From Saccharospirillum sp. (GTDB lineage: Bacteria > Pseudomonadota > Gammaproteobacteria > Pseudomonadales > Natronospirillaceae), in assembly GCA_022565595.1 (NCBI GenBank), contig JAIUML010000003.1, positions 62,001 through 126,000 on the forward strand: a stretch of DNA of 64,000 nucleotides, given 5' to 3'. The position numbers were made by a program, and so were the translations under genes. The notes beneath the pieces are model-generated. The model was not told where the DNA came from, made no database searches, and saw nothing but the letters and a program-made list of their open reading frames with translations. The number at the start of each line of letters is the position of its first letter. Position 1 is the stretch's first letter. Below, in pieces: positions 46,137-54,756 of the stretch.

Positions 46137-47723
46137 ATGACTACTGCGACTCATGATCACGATCATGACCATGACCATCATGGGCCGGCCAAGGGCATAA
46201 CCCGCTGGCTCTACACCACGAACCACAAAGACATCGGTACCATGTACCTGTGGTTCAGTTTTGCCATGTTCCTGCTCGGTGGCACCTTCGCCATGGTGAT
46301 CCGGGCCGAGTTGTTCCAGCCCGGCTTGCAACTGGTATCGCCCGAGTTCTTCAACCAGATGACGACCATGCACGGTCTGGTCATGGTGTTCGGTGCGGTG
46401 ATGCCGGCCTTCGTTGGTTTGGCCAACTGGATGATTCCGATGATGATCGGTGCACCAGATATGGCCCTGCCGCGTATGAACAACCTCAGCTTCTGGATTC
46501 TGCCTTTCGCATTCGCCTTGTTGGTGAGCACCCTCTTCATGGAGGGCGGTGGCCCGAACTTTGGCTGGACCTTCTACGCGCCCTTGTCGACGACCTACGC
46601 GCCTCCGAGTACCACCTACTTCATTTTTGCCGTGCACATCATGGGGGCCAGTTCGATTATGGGCGCCATCAACATTGTGGCAACCATTCTGAACATGCGC
46701 GCTCCCGGCATGACCATGATGAAAATGCCCTTGTTCGTCTGGACCTGGCTGATCACTTCTTACCTGTTGATCGCAGTCATGCCGGTTCTGGCCGGTGTGG
46801 TCACCATGATGCTGTTCGATATCCACTTTGCTACGTCCTTCTTTGATGCAGCCGGTGGTGGTTCACCCATTCTGTTTCAGCATCTGTTCTGGTTCTTCGG
46901 GCACCCTGAAGTCTATATCATGATTCTGCCAGCCTTTGGTATCGTTTCGGCGATCATTCCGGCCTTTGCGCGTAAGCCATTGTTTGGCTACAGCTCCATG
47001 GTTTATGCAACAGCATCGATTGCCTTTTTGAGCTTTATTGTTTGGGGGCATCACATGTTCACGGTCGGCATCCCCTTCCTGGGGCAGGCCTTCTTCATGT
47101 GGTCGACCATGCTGATTGCCGTACCGACCGGTGTGAAGGTGTTCAACTGGGTCACAACCATGTTTCGTGGCTCCATGACGTTTGAAACCCCCATGCTGTT
47201 TGCTCTGGCTTTTGTGGTGTTGTTCACCATTGGTGGCTTCTCCGGCTTGATGTTGGCGGTAGCACCGGTGGACTTCCAGTACCACGATACCTACTTTGTC
47301 GTTGCCCACTTCCACTATGTACTGGTGCCAGGTGCGGTGTTCTCCATCATGGCGGCGGTTTACTACTGGTTGCCCAAGTGGAGTGGCCGGATGTACAACG
47401 AAACCATGGGTAAGGTGCATTTCTGGTTGAGTTTTGTCGGGGTGAACATTCTGTTCTTCCCGCAGCACTTCCTCGGCCTGGCCGGTATGCCGCGTCGGAT
47501 TCCTGACTACGCCCTGCAGTTTACCAACTTCAACATGATCTCCAGTGTTGGTGGTTTCCTGTTTGGTCTGAGCCAGTTGCTGTTCCTGTACATTGTGGTT
47601 CATACCGTTGTCGCAGGTAAAAAGGCACCGGCCAAACCCTGGGACGGTGCTGAAGGTCTGGAGTGGACGGTCGATTCGCCTGCTCCTTACCACACCTTCT
47701 CAACGCCACCGAAAATCAATTGA
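46137..47723 (+). CDS. coxA: Cytochrome c oxidase subunit I
   Basis: Catalytic subunit with heme a, heme a3 and CuB, 528 residues and 12 membrane helices. Histidine ligands are seen in TMHGLVMVF, GHPEVYIMILPAFG, WGHHMFTVG and VVAHFHYVL. The K-pathway and tyrosine-crosslink region is intact. The N-terminus is unusually His/Asp rich (HDHDHDHDHHGP), which may bind metal. GAGGAG site upstream; it follows coxB after 10 bases. Confidence 0.97.
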   Translation: MTTATHDHDHDHDHHGPAKGITRWLYTTNHKDIGTMYLWFSFAMFLLGGTFAMVIRAELFQPGLQLVSPEFFNQMTTMHGLVMVFGAVMPAFVGLANWMIPMMIGAPDMALPRMNNLSFWILPFAFALLVSTLFMEGGGPNFGWTFYAPLSTTYAPPSTTYFIFAVHIMGASSIMGAINIVATILNMRAPGMTMMKMPLFVWTWLITSYLLIAVMPVLAGVVTMMLFDIHFATSFFDAAGGGSPILFQHLFWFFGHPEVYIMILPAFGIVSAIIPAFARKPLFGYSSMVYATASIAFLSFIVWGHHMFTVGIPFLGQAFFMWSTMLIAVPTGVKVFNWVTTMFRGSMTFETPMLFALAFVVLFTIGGFSGLMLAVAPVDFQYHDTYFVVAHFHYVLVPGAVFSIMAAVYYWLPKWSGRMYNETMGKVHFWLSFVGVNILFFPQHFLGLAGMPRRIPDYALQFTNFNMISSVGGFLFGLSQLLFLYIVVHTVVAGKKAPAKPWDGAEGLEWTVDSPAPYHTFSTPPKIN

Positions 47724-47764
47724 TCGGCCTCTGGCCGATCACTGACTTGACAGGATAGAGAACG

Positions 47765-48343
47765 ATGAGCGAACCCCAAGCCCAAAACCAGGAATTGGCC
47801 AGCAAAATTCGCAAATCCGTAACGAAAATGTTTGCAGTGACTGTGGGCATGTTGGCCTTTGTCTGGTTTGGCCTGGTGCCCATGTATGACCTGATCTGTG
47901 AATGGACAGGCATCACGGGTCGCACAACTTCAGCCAGCGAAGAACAGATGTTTGAAGTGGTCGACCGCGACATTCGTGTCCAGTTTCTGGCACGCAATGG
48001 GGCAGAAATGCCCTGGGACTTTCGCCCGGTGGTGACTCACGTCACCGCCAAACCCGGCGAAATCGTTCAGGTGGATTTTTACGCCCGTAACGGCACCAGT
48101 CAGGACATGATCGGTCAGGCCATTCCCAGTCTGGCGCCTTTTGAGAGTACGCCCTACTTCCACAAAACGGCCTGTTTCTGTTTTGATCAGCAGCCATTGG
48201 CCGCTGGTGAAGACATAAAAATGGCCATGGTATTTCAGATTGATCCGGATTTACCGGAATGGATCAAGACCATCAATCTGAGTTATACCCTGTACGAAGT
48301 ACCCCAACGGCGTCAGGATTTGGCAGCAGCCAGAACTGAGTAA
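47765..48343 (+). CDS. ctaG: Cytochrome c oxidase assembly protein CtaG/Cox11
   Basis: Copper chaperone that delivers Cu to the CuB site, 192 residues. It has one N-terminal membrane helix (MFAVTVGMLAFVWFGLVPMYDLIC) and a periplasmic Ig-like domain with the copper-binding CFCF in KTACFCFDQQPL. It lies between coxA and coxC, as in most alpha/gammaproteobacteria. Confidence 0.95.
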   Translation: MSEPQAQNQELASKIRKSVTKMFAVTVGMLAFVWFGLVPMYDLICEWTGITGRTTSASEEQMFEVVDRDIRVQFLARNGAEMPWDFRPVVTHVTAKPGEIVQVDFYARNGTSQDMIGQAIPSLAPFESTPYFHKTACFCFDQQPLAAGEDIKMAMVFQIDPDLPEWIKTINLSYTLYEVPQRRQDLAAARTE

Positions 48344-48396
48344 CAGCGAAGCCGGCCAAGCAGCAAGGCCGGTATAAAAATACAATGGAGAGTGCT

Positions 48397-49290
48397 ATGT
48401 CCAGCAGTACAACCCACGAACATTATTATGTTCCCGCCCAGAGTCGCTTGCCTCTGTGGATGGCCTTCTCGATGTTTTTAACCGTCTTTGGTATGGGCGG
48501 TATGATGGTCGATATGACGACCGGTCGAGAATCCAGCTCTACCTGGATCTTTATCGCAGGCTTCGCCCTGTTGTCTTTCGTCATGTATACCTGGTTCGCT
48601 CAGGCCATACGGGAGAACCATGCCGGGCTGAACAGTGAACAGTTGAAGCGTTCTTACGTCTGGGGCATGGGTTGGTTCATCTTTTCTGAGGTGTTCTTCT
48701 TTCTGGCCTTCTTTGGCGCCCTGTTCTATGTGCGGGTTTTTGTCGGCCCCTGGCTTGGCGGCGAAGGTGCCAAGGGGGTTTCCAACTACTTGTGGGAGGG
48801 GTTTGAATTTACCTGGCCGATGATGTCAAACCCCGACAACAGCATTTTCCAGGCACCCCAGGCGGTGATTGGCGCCTTTGGCCTGCCACTGATCAACACC
48901 ATCATCCTGATTGCCTCCAGTATTACCCTCACCGTTGCCCATCACGCGTTGAAGGCAGAGCACCGCAAGCAGTTGAACATCTGGCTGGCTGTGACCATTG
49001 CACTGGCGGTCATCTTTCTGTTTCTGCAGGCGATGGAATACGTCCATGCCTATCAGGACCTGGGATTGACCTTGAGCAGCGGCATCTACGGCTCAACCTT
49101 CTTCCTGTTAACAGGCTTTCACGGCGTGCATGTGACCATCGGTACCCTGATGCTGGTGATCATGCTGATTCGCTCACTCAAGGGCCATTTCAAACCCAAT
49201 GATCATTTTGGTTTTGAGGCGGCGGCCTGGTACTGGCACTTTGTGGATGTTGTCTGGGTGATCGTGTTCGTTGTTGTGTATTGGTTCTAA
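48397..49290 (+). CDS. coxC: Cytochrome c oxidase subunit III
   Basis: Seven-helix subunit III of 297 residues, with WGMGWFIFSEVFFFLAFFGA, FHGVHVTIGTLML and the C-terminal WYWHFVDVVWVIVFVVVYW. The ATG at 48397 has a GGAG six bases upstream; the ATG four codons earlier is less likely. Two residues near the proton-entry glutamate are conserved (SEVFFF). Confidence 0.95.
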   Translation: MSSSTTHEHYYVPAQSRLPLWMAFSMFLTVFGMGGMMVDMTTGRESSSTWIFIAGFALLSFVMYTWFAQAIRENHAGLNSEQLKRSYVWGMGWFIFSEVFFFLAFFGALFYVRVFVGPWLGGEGAKGVSNYLWEGFEFTWPMMSNPDNSIFQAPQAVIGAFGLPLINTIILIASSITLTVAHHALKAEHRKQLNIWLAVTIALAVIFLFLQAMEYVHAYQDLGLTLSSGIYGSTFFLLTGFHGVHVTIGTLMLVIMLIRSLKGHFKPNDHFGFEAAAWYWHFVDVVWVIVFVVVYWF

Positions 49291-49297
49291 ACAGCAA

Positions 49298-49329
49298 TGA
49301 GCGGGTGTGCCAGATGGCCCACCCGCTCA
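49298..49329. terminator. Hairpin after coxC
   Basis: TGAGCGGGTG (49298-49307) and CACCCGCTCA (49320-49329) form a perfect 10-bp stem with a 12-base loop between the convergent coxC and DUF2909 genes. A strong T-tract is lacking, so it may stabilise the coxC mRNA end or end transcription weakly. Confidence 0.5.
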
Positions 49330-49334
49330 GATGC

Positions 49335-49556
49335 TTAATAGCGTCCTATCCAGGGCGCTGTCTGGTTCAGTTCTCCTGTGACAAAGCCGATGATCATGAC
49401 CACGATGATCAGGCTGGCCAGAGTCACCCTGATGGTCAACAGGTTTACGGTGCGCTTTTTTGAGTCCTCGTCGTTCTTGAGCAGAGCCACCAGAGCCCCA
49501 CTCAGAGACAGAATCATGGCAATGATCAAGACGATCAACAGGATTTTTAACAGCAT
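49335..49556 (-). CDS. DUF2909 family small membrane protein
   Basis: A 73-residue protein with two hydrophobic helices (MLLKILLIVLIIAMILSLSGALVALL and RVTLASLIIVVMIIGFVTG) separated by a charged loop (KNDEDSKKR). It matches DUF2909, which is often found in the cytochrome oxidase cluster of gammaproteobacteria in this reversed orientation. Its function is unknown; an assembly or small-subunit role is inferred from location. Confidence 0.8.
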   Translation of the reverse strand: MLLKILLIVLIIAMILSLSGALVALLKNDEDSKKRTVNLLTIRVTLASLIIVVMIIGFVTGELNQTAPWIGRY

Positions 49557-49592
49557 GGCTGAGCCTCCGGCTATGCGCCTACAGGTATTGAA

Positions 49593-50321
49593 ATGAAGTT
49601 TACGCCCGGATGGCTGTTAACGATCTTTGTCGTCTTCTTTTTGCCGTTATTTGTGTACCTGGGATTCTGGCAATTGGACCGGGCGCAGGAAAAAGCCGAA
49701 CTGGAGGCACAAATTCTGGCTGGTCAGCAATCAATACAGGCCGTTCCAGAACAAGGGGAGCCGTTAGCCTACCAACGTTACCGCCTGAACGGTAGACTTA
49801 GCGCCGATTTTGCCTGGTTGCTGGATAATCGTACCCATCAAGGTCAGGCCGGTTACGAGCTATGGGTGCCACTGGTGACGGATCAGGGCTGGTATCTGGC
49901 GTCTTTGGGCTGGTTTGCCGCTGGCCCTAGTCGTCAGCAGTTACCGAGACTGCTGATACCCGGCCAAAATCAGGACTGGATAGCTCAGGGCCGTCCGCTC
50001 TCACGTCAGTTCGTTCTGGCCGATACCCCTCTGACCGAGCAGTGGCCGCAAGTCATACAGGCACTGGAACCCGAAGCCATGGCGGCAAAGATGGGACAGG
50101 ATGCACCCCAGGGTCTGGTACAACTGGAGGCCGGCCAGCCGGGCGTTGGTTATGTTATCTGGCAACCCTCTGTGGTGTCTCAAACTCGCCACCAGGGCTA
50201 TGCCTTGCAATGGTTTGCCATGGCTCTGGCGTTGTTATTGATGTATCTCTACGCCGGCTTTCACATTCGCTCGCCGAGCTCGCCGGCAGCACAAACAGGG
50301 TCCGAGGACCGAGAGGAGTAA
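49593..50321 (+). CDS. SURF1-family cytochrome oxidase assembly protein
   Basis: A 242-residue membrane protein with an N-terminal helix (LLTIFVVFFLPLFVYLGFWQLDRA), a periplasmic domain containing LDNRTHQGQAGYEL and a C-terminal helix (ALQWFAMALALLLMYLYAGFH). SURF1/Shy1 proteins help insert heme a into subunit I. The gene is transcribed with the following assembly genes; it starts 36 bases after the divergent DUF2909 start. Confidence 0.9.
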   Translation: MKFTPGWLLTIFVVFFLPLFVYLGFWQLDRAQEKAELEAQILAGQQSIQAVPEQGEPLAYQRYRLNGRLSADFAWLLDNRTHQGQAGYELWVPLVTDQGWYLASLGWFAAGPSRQQLPRLLIPGQNQDWIAQGRPLSRQFVLADTPLTEQWPQVIQALEPEAMAAKMGQDAPQGLVQLEAGQPGVGYVIWQPSVVSQTRHQGYALQWFAMALALLLMYLYAGFHIRSPSSPAAQTGSEDREE

Positions 50322-50326
50322 AGTCT

Positions 50327-50911
50327 ATGGCAGATATCAGCTCAGCCCCCAAGGCGTCACCCTACAGCCGAGTGCAAATGCTGGTGATCCTGTTGACCCC
50401 TTTGTTGGTCATGGCGGCCTCTACGGCACTGTTCTTTTCCGGTTGGATGACGCCTGACGCGACGGTCAATCGGGGGACTCTGGTGGAACCCTTGTTAACG
50501 CTCGAGGACCTTGGCCTGGAACGAGACCGAATCAACCCGGAGCGGCAATGGTTGTGGATTCAAACGTCGCTGCATTGCGAAGACAGCTGTGCTCACCAGG
50601 CCTTTCTGCAGCGCCAGACGCATGTCGGCATGGGCAAGAATGAAGGCCGTATCCGTCGCATCCTGCTGACAACAACGCCCAATCAGCAGGGGTTGGCGAC
50701 GCAATACCCGGGTATGCGCGTGGTGCAGCAGCCCGAATTGACATTGTCGGATGCTTTTCGTGACCAAATACCGGGTGACAGCGTCCTTCAGCATTACATT
50801 TTTGTGGTCGACCCGCTGGGCAATATTCCCCTCTATTACACCCCTGAGCACGACTACAAAGACATTCAAAATGACATGAAGAACTTGTTGAAACTGTCCA
50901 CTATTGGTTGA
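50327..50911 (+). CDS. Membrane-anchored protein of the cytochrome oxidase cluster
   Basis: A 194-residue protein with one N-terminal membrane helix (VQMLVILLTPLLVMAASTALFF) and a periplasmic domain. The domain carries the cysteines of SLHCEDSCAHQAF, and IFVVDPLGNIPLYY resembles thioredoxin-like Sco proteins, but no clear CXXXC site is seen. A conserved hypothetical gene occupies this place between SURF1 and ctaA in Pseudomonas. A copper or assembly role is inferred from position only. GAGGAG precedes the ATG. Confidence 0.75.
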   Translation: MADISSAPKASPYSRVQMLVILLTPLLVMAASTALFFSGWMTPDATVNRGTLVEPLLTLEDLGLERDRINPERQWLWIQTSLHCEDSCAHQAFLQRQTHVGMGKNEGRIRRILLTTTPNQQGLATQYPGMRVVQQPELTLSDAFRDQIPGDSVLQHYIFVVDPLGNIPLYYTPEHDYKDIQNDMKNLLKLSTIG

Positions 50912-50922
50912 GTGAGAGCCTT

Positions 50923-51945
50923 ATGACTTTGCTATCTTCACGCGGTGCCAAACCCGGATTTCGACTGGCTGCTTTTGCCACCTTCTTTACCATATCCGTT
51001 GTTGTATTGGGTGCCTTTACGCGCCTTGTGGATGCGGGGCTGGGCTGTCCGGACTGGCCCTTGTGTTATGGCCATATCTGGGCACCGCAAACGGAAGCGC
51101 AAATCGCGGCGGCGAATGAGGCCTGGCCAGAGATACCGGTTGATCTGGACAAGACCTGGCCAGAAATGGTCCATCGTTACCTGGCAACCGGCCTCGGCTT
51201 CCTGGTTCTGCTGTTGGCGGGTGTTTCCTGGAAGCACCGCAAGAAGCCGGGCCAGCCGGTTAAACTGGCATTCTTTATCCTGGCACTGGTGATTCTTCAG
51301 GGGGCCTTCGGTGCCTGGACGGTCACCATGAAGTTATGGCCTCAGGTTGTGACGGCTCATTTGCTGGGTGGTTTTGCCACCTTTACCCTGCTTTGGCTAC
51401 TGACCATCAAGCTCTCTGGTGAACGATCGACCACGATGTTTTCTCTGAACAAGACATCCTTGCCAACGGGCCTGGCCATGGCCACCCTCTTTGTGGTGAT
51501 CGCCCAGATTACGCTGGGCGGCTGGACCACATCCAATTACGCGGCTCTTGCCTGCCCTGACTTCCCCAAATGCCAGACGCAATGGTGGCCAGAGATGGAC
51601 TTTGCCGATGGTTTTGATGTCCTGCAGCCGGTCGGGCCCAACTACCTTGGTGGACAACTGGATGTGCCCGGACGCACAGCTATACACATGGCGCACCGCC
51701 TGGGCGCCATTGTCACCCTGATCTTCTGCCTGTGGCTGGCATTAAGGTTGTACCTGGAACGTTTTTCGGGAATGGCAACTACTCTGGTCACCGTAACCCT
51801 CGTCCAGGTCGCACTGGGCATCAGCAATATTATCTTCAGTCTGCCGTTGACGGTGGCTGTCTTGCATAACCTTGGTGGTGCTATATTGTTGGCAGTGGTA
51901 GCGACAATCACATACCAGCTCCACCGGGAGAGCCACAATGCCTAA
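50923..51945 (+). CDS. ctaA: Heme A synthase (COX15/CtaA)
   Basis: Membrane oxygenase that turns heme O into heme A, 340 residues and eight helices. It shows GAFTRLVDAGLGCPDWPLCYG near the N-terminus and the second-half ligand histidines in IHMAHRLGA and VAVLHNLGGA. ATG at 50923 is preferred; a TTG at 50908 overlaps the previous stop. It overlaps ctaB by eight bases. Confidence 0.93.
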   Translation: MTLLSSRGAKPGFRLAAFATFFTISVVVLGAFTRLVDAGLGCPDWPLCYGHIWAPQTEAQIAAANEAWPEIPVDLDKTWPEMVHRYLATGLGFLVLLLAGVSWKHRKKPGQPVKLAFFILALVILQGAFGAWTVTMKLWPQVVTAHLLGGFATFTLLWLLTIKLSGERSTTMFSLNKTSLPTGLAMATLFVVIAQITLGGWTTSNYAALACPDFPKCQTQWWPEMDFADGFDVLQPVGPNYLGGQLDVPGRTAIHMAHRLGAIVTLIFCLWLALRLYLERFSGMATTLVTVTLVQVALGISNIIFSLPLTVAVLHNLGGAILLAVVATITYQLHRESHNA

Positions 51946-52837
51946 AGATATAGCCACAGACAAACCCATCCGTTTGTGGCGAGATTTCTATGAAATGACC
52001 AAACCCAAGGTGGTGATGCTGATGTTGATCACCGCCTGGGTCGGTATGGCGCTGGCGCCAAAACAAGGCTTTCCGTTGGTAGCCATCGTAGTGGGCACCC
52101 TGGGAATTGCCTTTCTGGCTGCCTCCGGTGCGGCCATTAATCACCTGGTGGACTGGAAAATTGATCAGCGTATGGCTCGTACCCATAATCGGCCGGTGGC
52201 CAAGGGCCGGGTGTCCATGCAACAAGGTCTGGCTTTTGCCGCTGCCTTGTCGATCGTTGGTTTTGTGGTCCTCTATTTCTGGGTGAACCCCCTGACGGCC
52301 TGGTTGACTCTGGCGTCCATGGTGGGCTATGCCGTCATCTATACCGGTTATCTGAAACGGGCGACGCCACAGAACATTGTTATCGGTGGTCTCGCGGGCG
52401 CTATGCCGCCGCTGTTGGGGTGGACTGCCGTAACCGGTGAAGTGGGCGCTCTGCCCCTGTTGCTGGTTCTGATCATCTTCGCCTGGACACCACCGCACTT
52501 CTGGGCTCTGGCGATTCATCGCATCAAGGATTACCAGAACGCCAATATACCGATGATGCCAGTGACCCACGGCATCGCCTATACCAAGATCAATGTCTGG
52601 CTGTACAGCTGGTTGCTATTGGCCGTTTCCCTGTTACCCTTTGCAACGCGCAGTCTGGGCGCCCTGTACGCCGTGTGTGCCCTGGTGCTTGGGGCGCGCT
52701 ACTTGCAGTGGAATTGGTGGTTGCTGCACGACAAGAAAGTTGGTGCTGCGTGGAGTTCATTCAGGTTTTCGATCACCTACCTGCTGTTATTGTTTGTTGC
52801 CATGTTGCTGGATCACACCCTCAGGAGCTTTTTATGA
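51938..52837 (+). CDS. ctaB: Protoheme IX farnesyltransferase (heme O synthase)
   Basis: UbiA-superfamily prenyltransferase that converts heme B to heme O, 299 residues. It has the NHLVDWKIDQRMARTHNRPVAKG motif (DxxxD) and the second IIFAWTPPHFWALAIHR region. It is translationally coupled to both neighbours (8-bp overlap with ctaA, ATGA with the Sco gene). Confidence 0.95.
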   Translation: MPKDIATDKPIRLWRDFYEMTKPKVVMLMLITAWVGMALAPKQGFPLVAIVVGTLGIAFLAASGAAINHLVDWKIDQRMARTHNRPVAKGRVSMQQGLAFAAALSIVGFVVLYFWVNPLTAWLTLASMVGYAVIYTGYLKRATPQNIVIGGLAGAMPPLLGWTAVTGEVGALPLLLVLIIFAWTPPHFWALAIHRIKDYQNANIPMMPVTHGIAYTKINVWLYSWLLLAVSLLPFATRSLGALYAVCALVLGARYLQWNWWLLHDKKVGAAWSSFRFSITYLLLLFVAMLLDHTLRSFL

Positions 52838-53502
52838 ATGCCATAGCATCTACCGCTACTTCGAGACAACGGCTTGGAATCTGGCTCACACTGGCGGCCA
52901 TGCTATTGTTGGTCGCGGGTCTGTTTGGTGGTTCGATGCTTTTTACACTACTATCGAAACCGGATTTACGTGCCGAACTGGAGCAACGCAGTGCGCTCTA
53001 CTTCCAGACGCCCCGGGCCATTCCTGAAGTGGCGCTGGTGAATCACCATGGCGAGGCATTCTTGTCCTCCAGCTTCAAGGATCAGTGGCACCTGATCAAT
53101 TTCGGCTTCACTTTCTGCCCTGATATCTGTCCGACCAATATGATGGACATGACGACCATTTACAACAACCTGGCCGATGAAGGCCTGTCGGACAACATCC
53201 AGATGTGGATGATCACCGTTGATCCGCCGCGCGATACGCCGGAGATACTGGCCGAGTATGTGCCCTTCTTCCATCCGGAGTTTATCGGTTTGACTGGTGA
53301 CGTGACGGAGATTCGGGTGCTGGCACAGCAGCTCAATACGGTCTTTTTCCAGGAAAGCGACGACCCCTCCTACAACGTTGCCCACAGCGACAACATGGCC
53401 ATCATCAACCCGCAAGGTGAGTACGTTGCCCTGCTGCGGCCACCGCATAATCCACAACAGATGACCGAAGTGCTGTCCTTGTTGATGCGCTATTCCAACT
53501 GA
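52834..53502 (+). CDS. SCO1/SenC family copper chaperone
   Basis: Membrane-anchored thioredoxin-fold chaperone for the CuA site, 222 residues. N-terminal helix about residues 14-40, copper-binding CPDIC in FGFTFCPDICPTNM and a later conserved histidine in NVAHSDNMAII. ATG overlaps the ctaB stop. It closes the cox cluster; a repeat pair follows. Confidence 0.93.
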   Translation: MNAIASTATSRQRLGIWLTLAAMLLLVAGLFGGSMLFTLLSKPDLRAELEQRSALYFQTPRAIPEVALVNHHGEAFLSSSFKDQWHLINFGFTFCPDICPTNMMDMTTIYNNLADEGLSDNIQMWMITVDPPRDTPEILAEYVPFFHPEFIGLTGDVTEIRVLAQQLNTVFFQESDDPSYNVAHSDNMAIINPQGEYVALLRPPHNPQQMTEVLSLLMRYSN

Positions 53503-53511
53503 TTTATCGGA

Positions 53512-53573
53512 CACCTGGCCCGCCTCTCGAGCGGGCTGACACCCGCGATGTCGATGGTGATATCGAAACTCCA
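53512..53573 (-). repeat. Dispersed hairpin repeat, copy 4 (inverted, partial)
   Basis: Read on the minus strand it begins TGGAGTTTCGATATCACC, then ATCGACATCGCGGGTG, and contains CCCGCtcgagaggCGGG-like pairing. It matches the left end of the family and faces the next copy, 15 bp away, in opposite orientation. Confidence 0.65.
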
Positions 53574-53588
53574 CACTCGGCTTCTCAA

Positions 53589-53637
53589 TGGAGCGTCGAT
53601 ATCATCATCGACGCGGTCGGCGGCAGTCGACTGTCGT
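53589..53637 (+). repeat. Dispersed hairpin repeat, copy 5 (truncated at btuF)
   Basis: TGGAGCGTCGATATCATC followed by ATCGACGCGGTCGGCG matches the left half of the family. It stops where the minus-strand btuF stop codon begins (53638). With the inverted neighbour it makes a head-to-head pair between two convergent genes. Confidence 0.75.
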
Positions 53638-54504
53638 TCAGCGATGCTCGTCCAGCTCTGCACATAGCTGTCGAGCACCCGCCAGCAAAATGGGCGTTGG
53701 CCGATGCATCACATCCGGATCTACCCCGACCAAAGCTTGATTCCTGACCGCTTTCATCTGCGGCCTTTGCTGCCAATGCGAATCGCTGCCGGCACGCTGG
53801 GTGTTGGTAACGATCACATCCGGGTTTTGAGCCAGTATGGCTTCAAGGCTGACCTGCGGCGCCGTCATTGGCAAGCCGGCAAAGACATTGCGCGCACCGC
53901 AGAGGGTGAGTATATGGCTGATGAAACTGTCACCATTCAAGGTATAGAAGGGGTCATGCCAGACCTCATAGAAAACACTTAACTCGGTGCGGTTTGAGTA
54001 GTTTTCACCCAGGGCTAACATGCCCTGCTCAAAGGTTGTTGCCCGTTGCTCTGCTTGTGTTTCCTGGCTGGTTAGAGCACCGAGTTGTCGCAGCGTCTGT
54101 GCAATTTCCTCAAGGCTTTGCGGATCACTGAAGAAAACCGTCATTCCCAGATCGATCAGCCGGTCTACATCGGGCCGTGTGGGGCCGCCCGGATAGGCGA
54201 TGATCAGGTCCGGCTGCAATGTCAGTATGGCCTCGGTGTTCAGTGCATTATAGTCTCCGACCCTGGGCAGTTCTTTGGCAGCATCCGGGTAGTCGGCATA
54301 GGCGACGGTCGCCAGAATGCGGTGCTCTGCCTCGATCTCGTACAGCATTTCTGTGGCATGGGGCACCAGCGAAACAATACGCTCGGCCGGTGCCAAAAGT
54401 TGCAGCGGTCGTTGCTCATCATCGTTCACTTCAATGGCCTGGACTCTGGCCATTATCAATAGAGCACTCAGGCCGATCAGCAAGGCCAGTTGTGGTTTTT
54501 TCAT
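53638..54504 (-). CDS. btuF: Cobalamin-binding periplasmic protein BtuF-like
   Basis: Class III solute-binding protein of 288 residues with a signal peptide (about 1-23). It has RIVSLVPHATEMLYEI, PDLIIAYPGGP and a C-terminal domain, as in BtuF and other metal-complex binders. A cobalamin riboswitch immediately upstream makes vitamin B12 the likely ligand. BtuC and BtuD are not adjacent. Confidence 0.88.
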   Translation of the reverse strand: MKKPQLALLIGLSALLIMARVQAIEVNDDEQRPLQLLAPAERIVSLVPHATEMLYEIEAEHRILATVAYADYPDAAKELPRVGDYNALNTEAILTLQPDLIIAYPGGPTRPDVDRLIDLGMTVFFSDPQSLEEIAQTLRQLGALTSQETQAEQRATTFEQGMLALGENYSNRTELSVFYEVWHDPFYTLNGDSFISHILTLCGARNVFAGLPMTAPQVSLEAILAQNPDVIVTNTQRAGSDSHWQQRPQMKAVRNQALVGVDPDVMHRPTPILLAGARQLCAELDEHR

Positions 54505-54513
54505 GTTGGGGTC

Positions 54514-54536
54514 TTCCCGTTACCGTTGGACGGGAA
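54514..54536 (-). promoter_or_regulatory. Hairpin sequestering the btuF ribosome-binding site
   Basis: On the minus strand TTCCCG, an 11-base loop and CGGGAA form a stem whose right arm contains the GGGAAG ribosome-binding site 9 bases before the btuF ATG. It fits a translational-control expression platform of the upstream riboswitch. Confidence 0.6.
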
Positions 54537-54593
54537 CGCCCGCTCAAGGACTATCCGGCAGGGCCGGAAGCTCCATATCGCGTGGATTGGCGT

Positions 54594-54715
54594 TCAGCCA
54601 TTCTGACAGTGATTCGGGCTTGGGACCTGATACCCTGAGTTAGGGAACCATGCCTATACCGTTGCGCGACAGCTCCGGACTCTCACCGGATTCCCTCAGC
54701 CAAATGGCTGTGACC
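54594..54715 (-). ncRNA. Cobalamin (vitamin B12) riboswitch
   Basis: The minus strand reads GAGGGAATCCGGTGAGAGTC then CGGAGCTGTCGCGCAACGGT, the hallmark core of cobalamin riboswitches, and later AAGCCCGAATCACTGTC, which matches the conserved 3' part (AAGCCCGAAGACCTGCC in E. coli btuB). It precedes btuF by about 90 bases. B12 binding would shut down btuF translation through the downstream hairpin. Confidence 0.9.
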
Positions 54716-54756
54716 AACGGGCCGGTTCGCCGTTTGGCGAACCGGCCCGTTGGTCA
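54711..54756. repeat. 21-bp perfect inverted repeat at the riboswitch 5' edge
   Basis: TGACCAACGGGCCGGTTCGCC (21 bases, 54711-54731) and its exact reverse complement at 54736-54756 enclose only GTTT. The left arm touches the 5' end of the riboswitch. In the btuF leader RNA this would be a very stable hairpin; in either strand it could also block transcription between the divergent pip and btuF genes. Confidence 0.8.
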
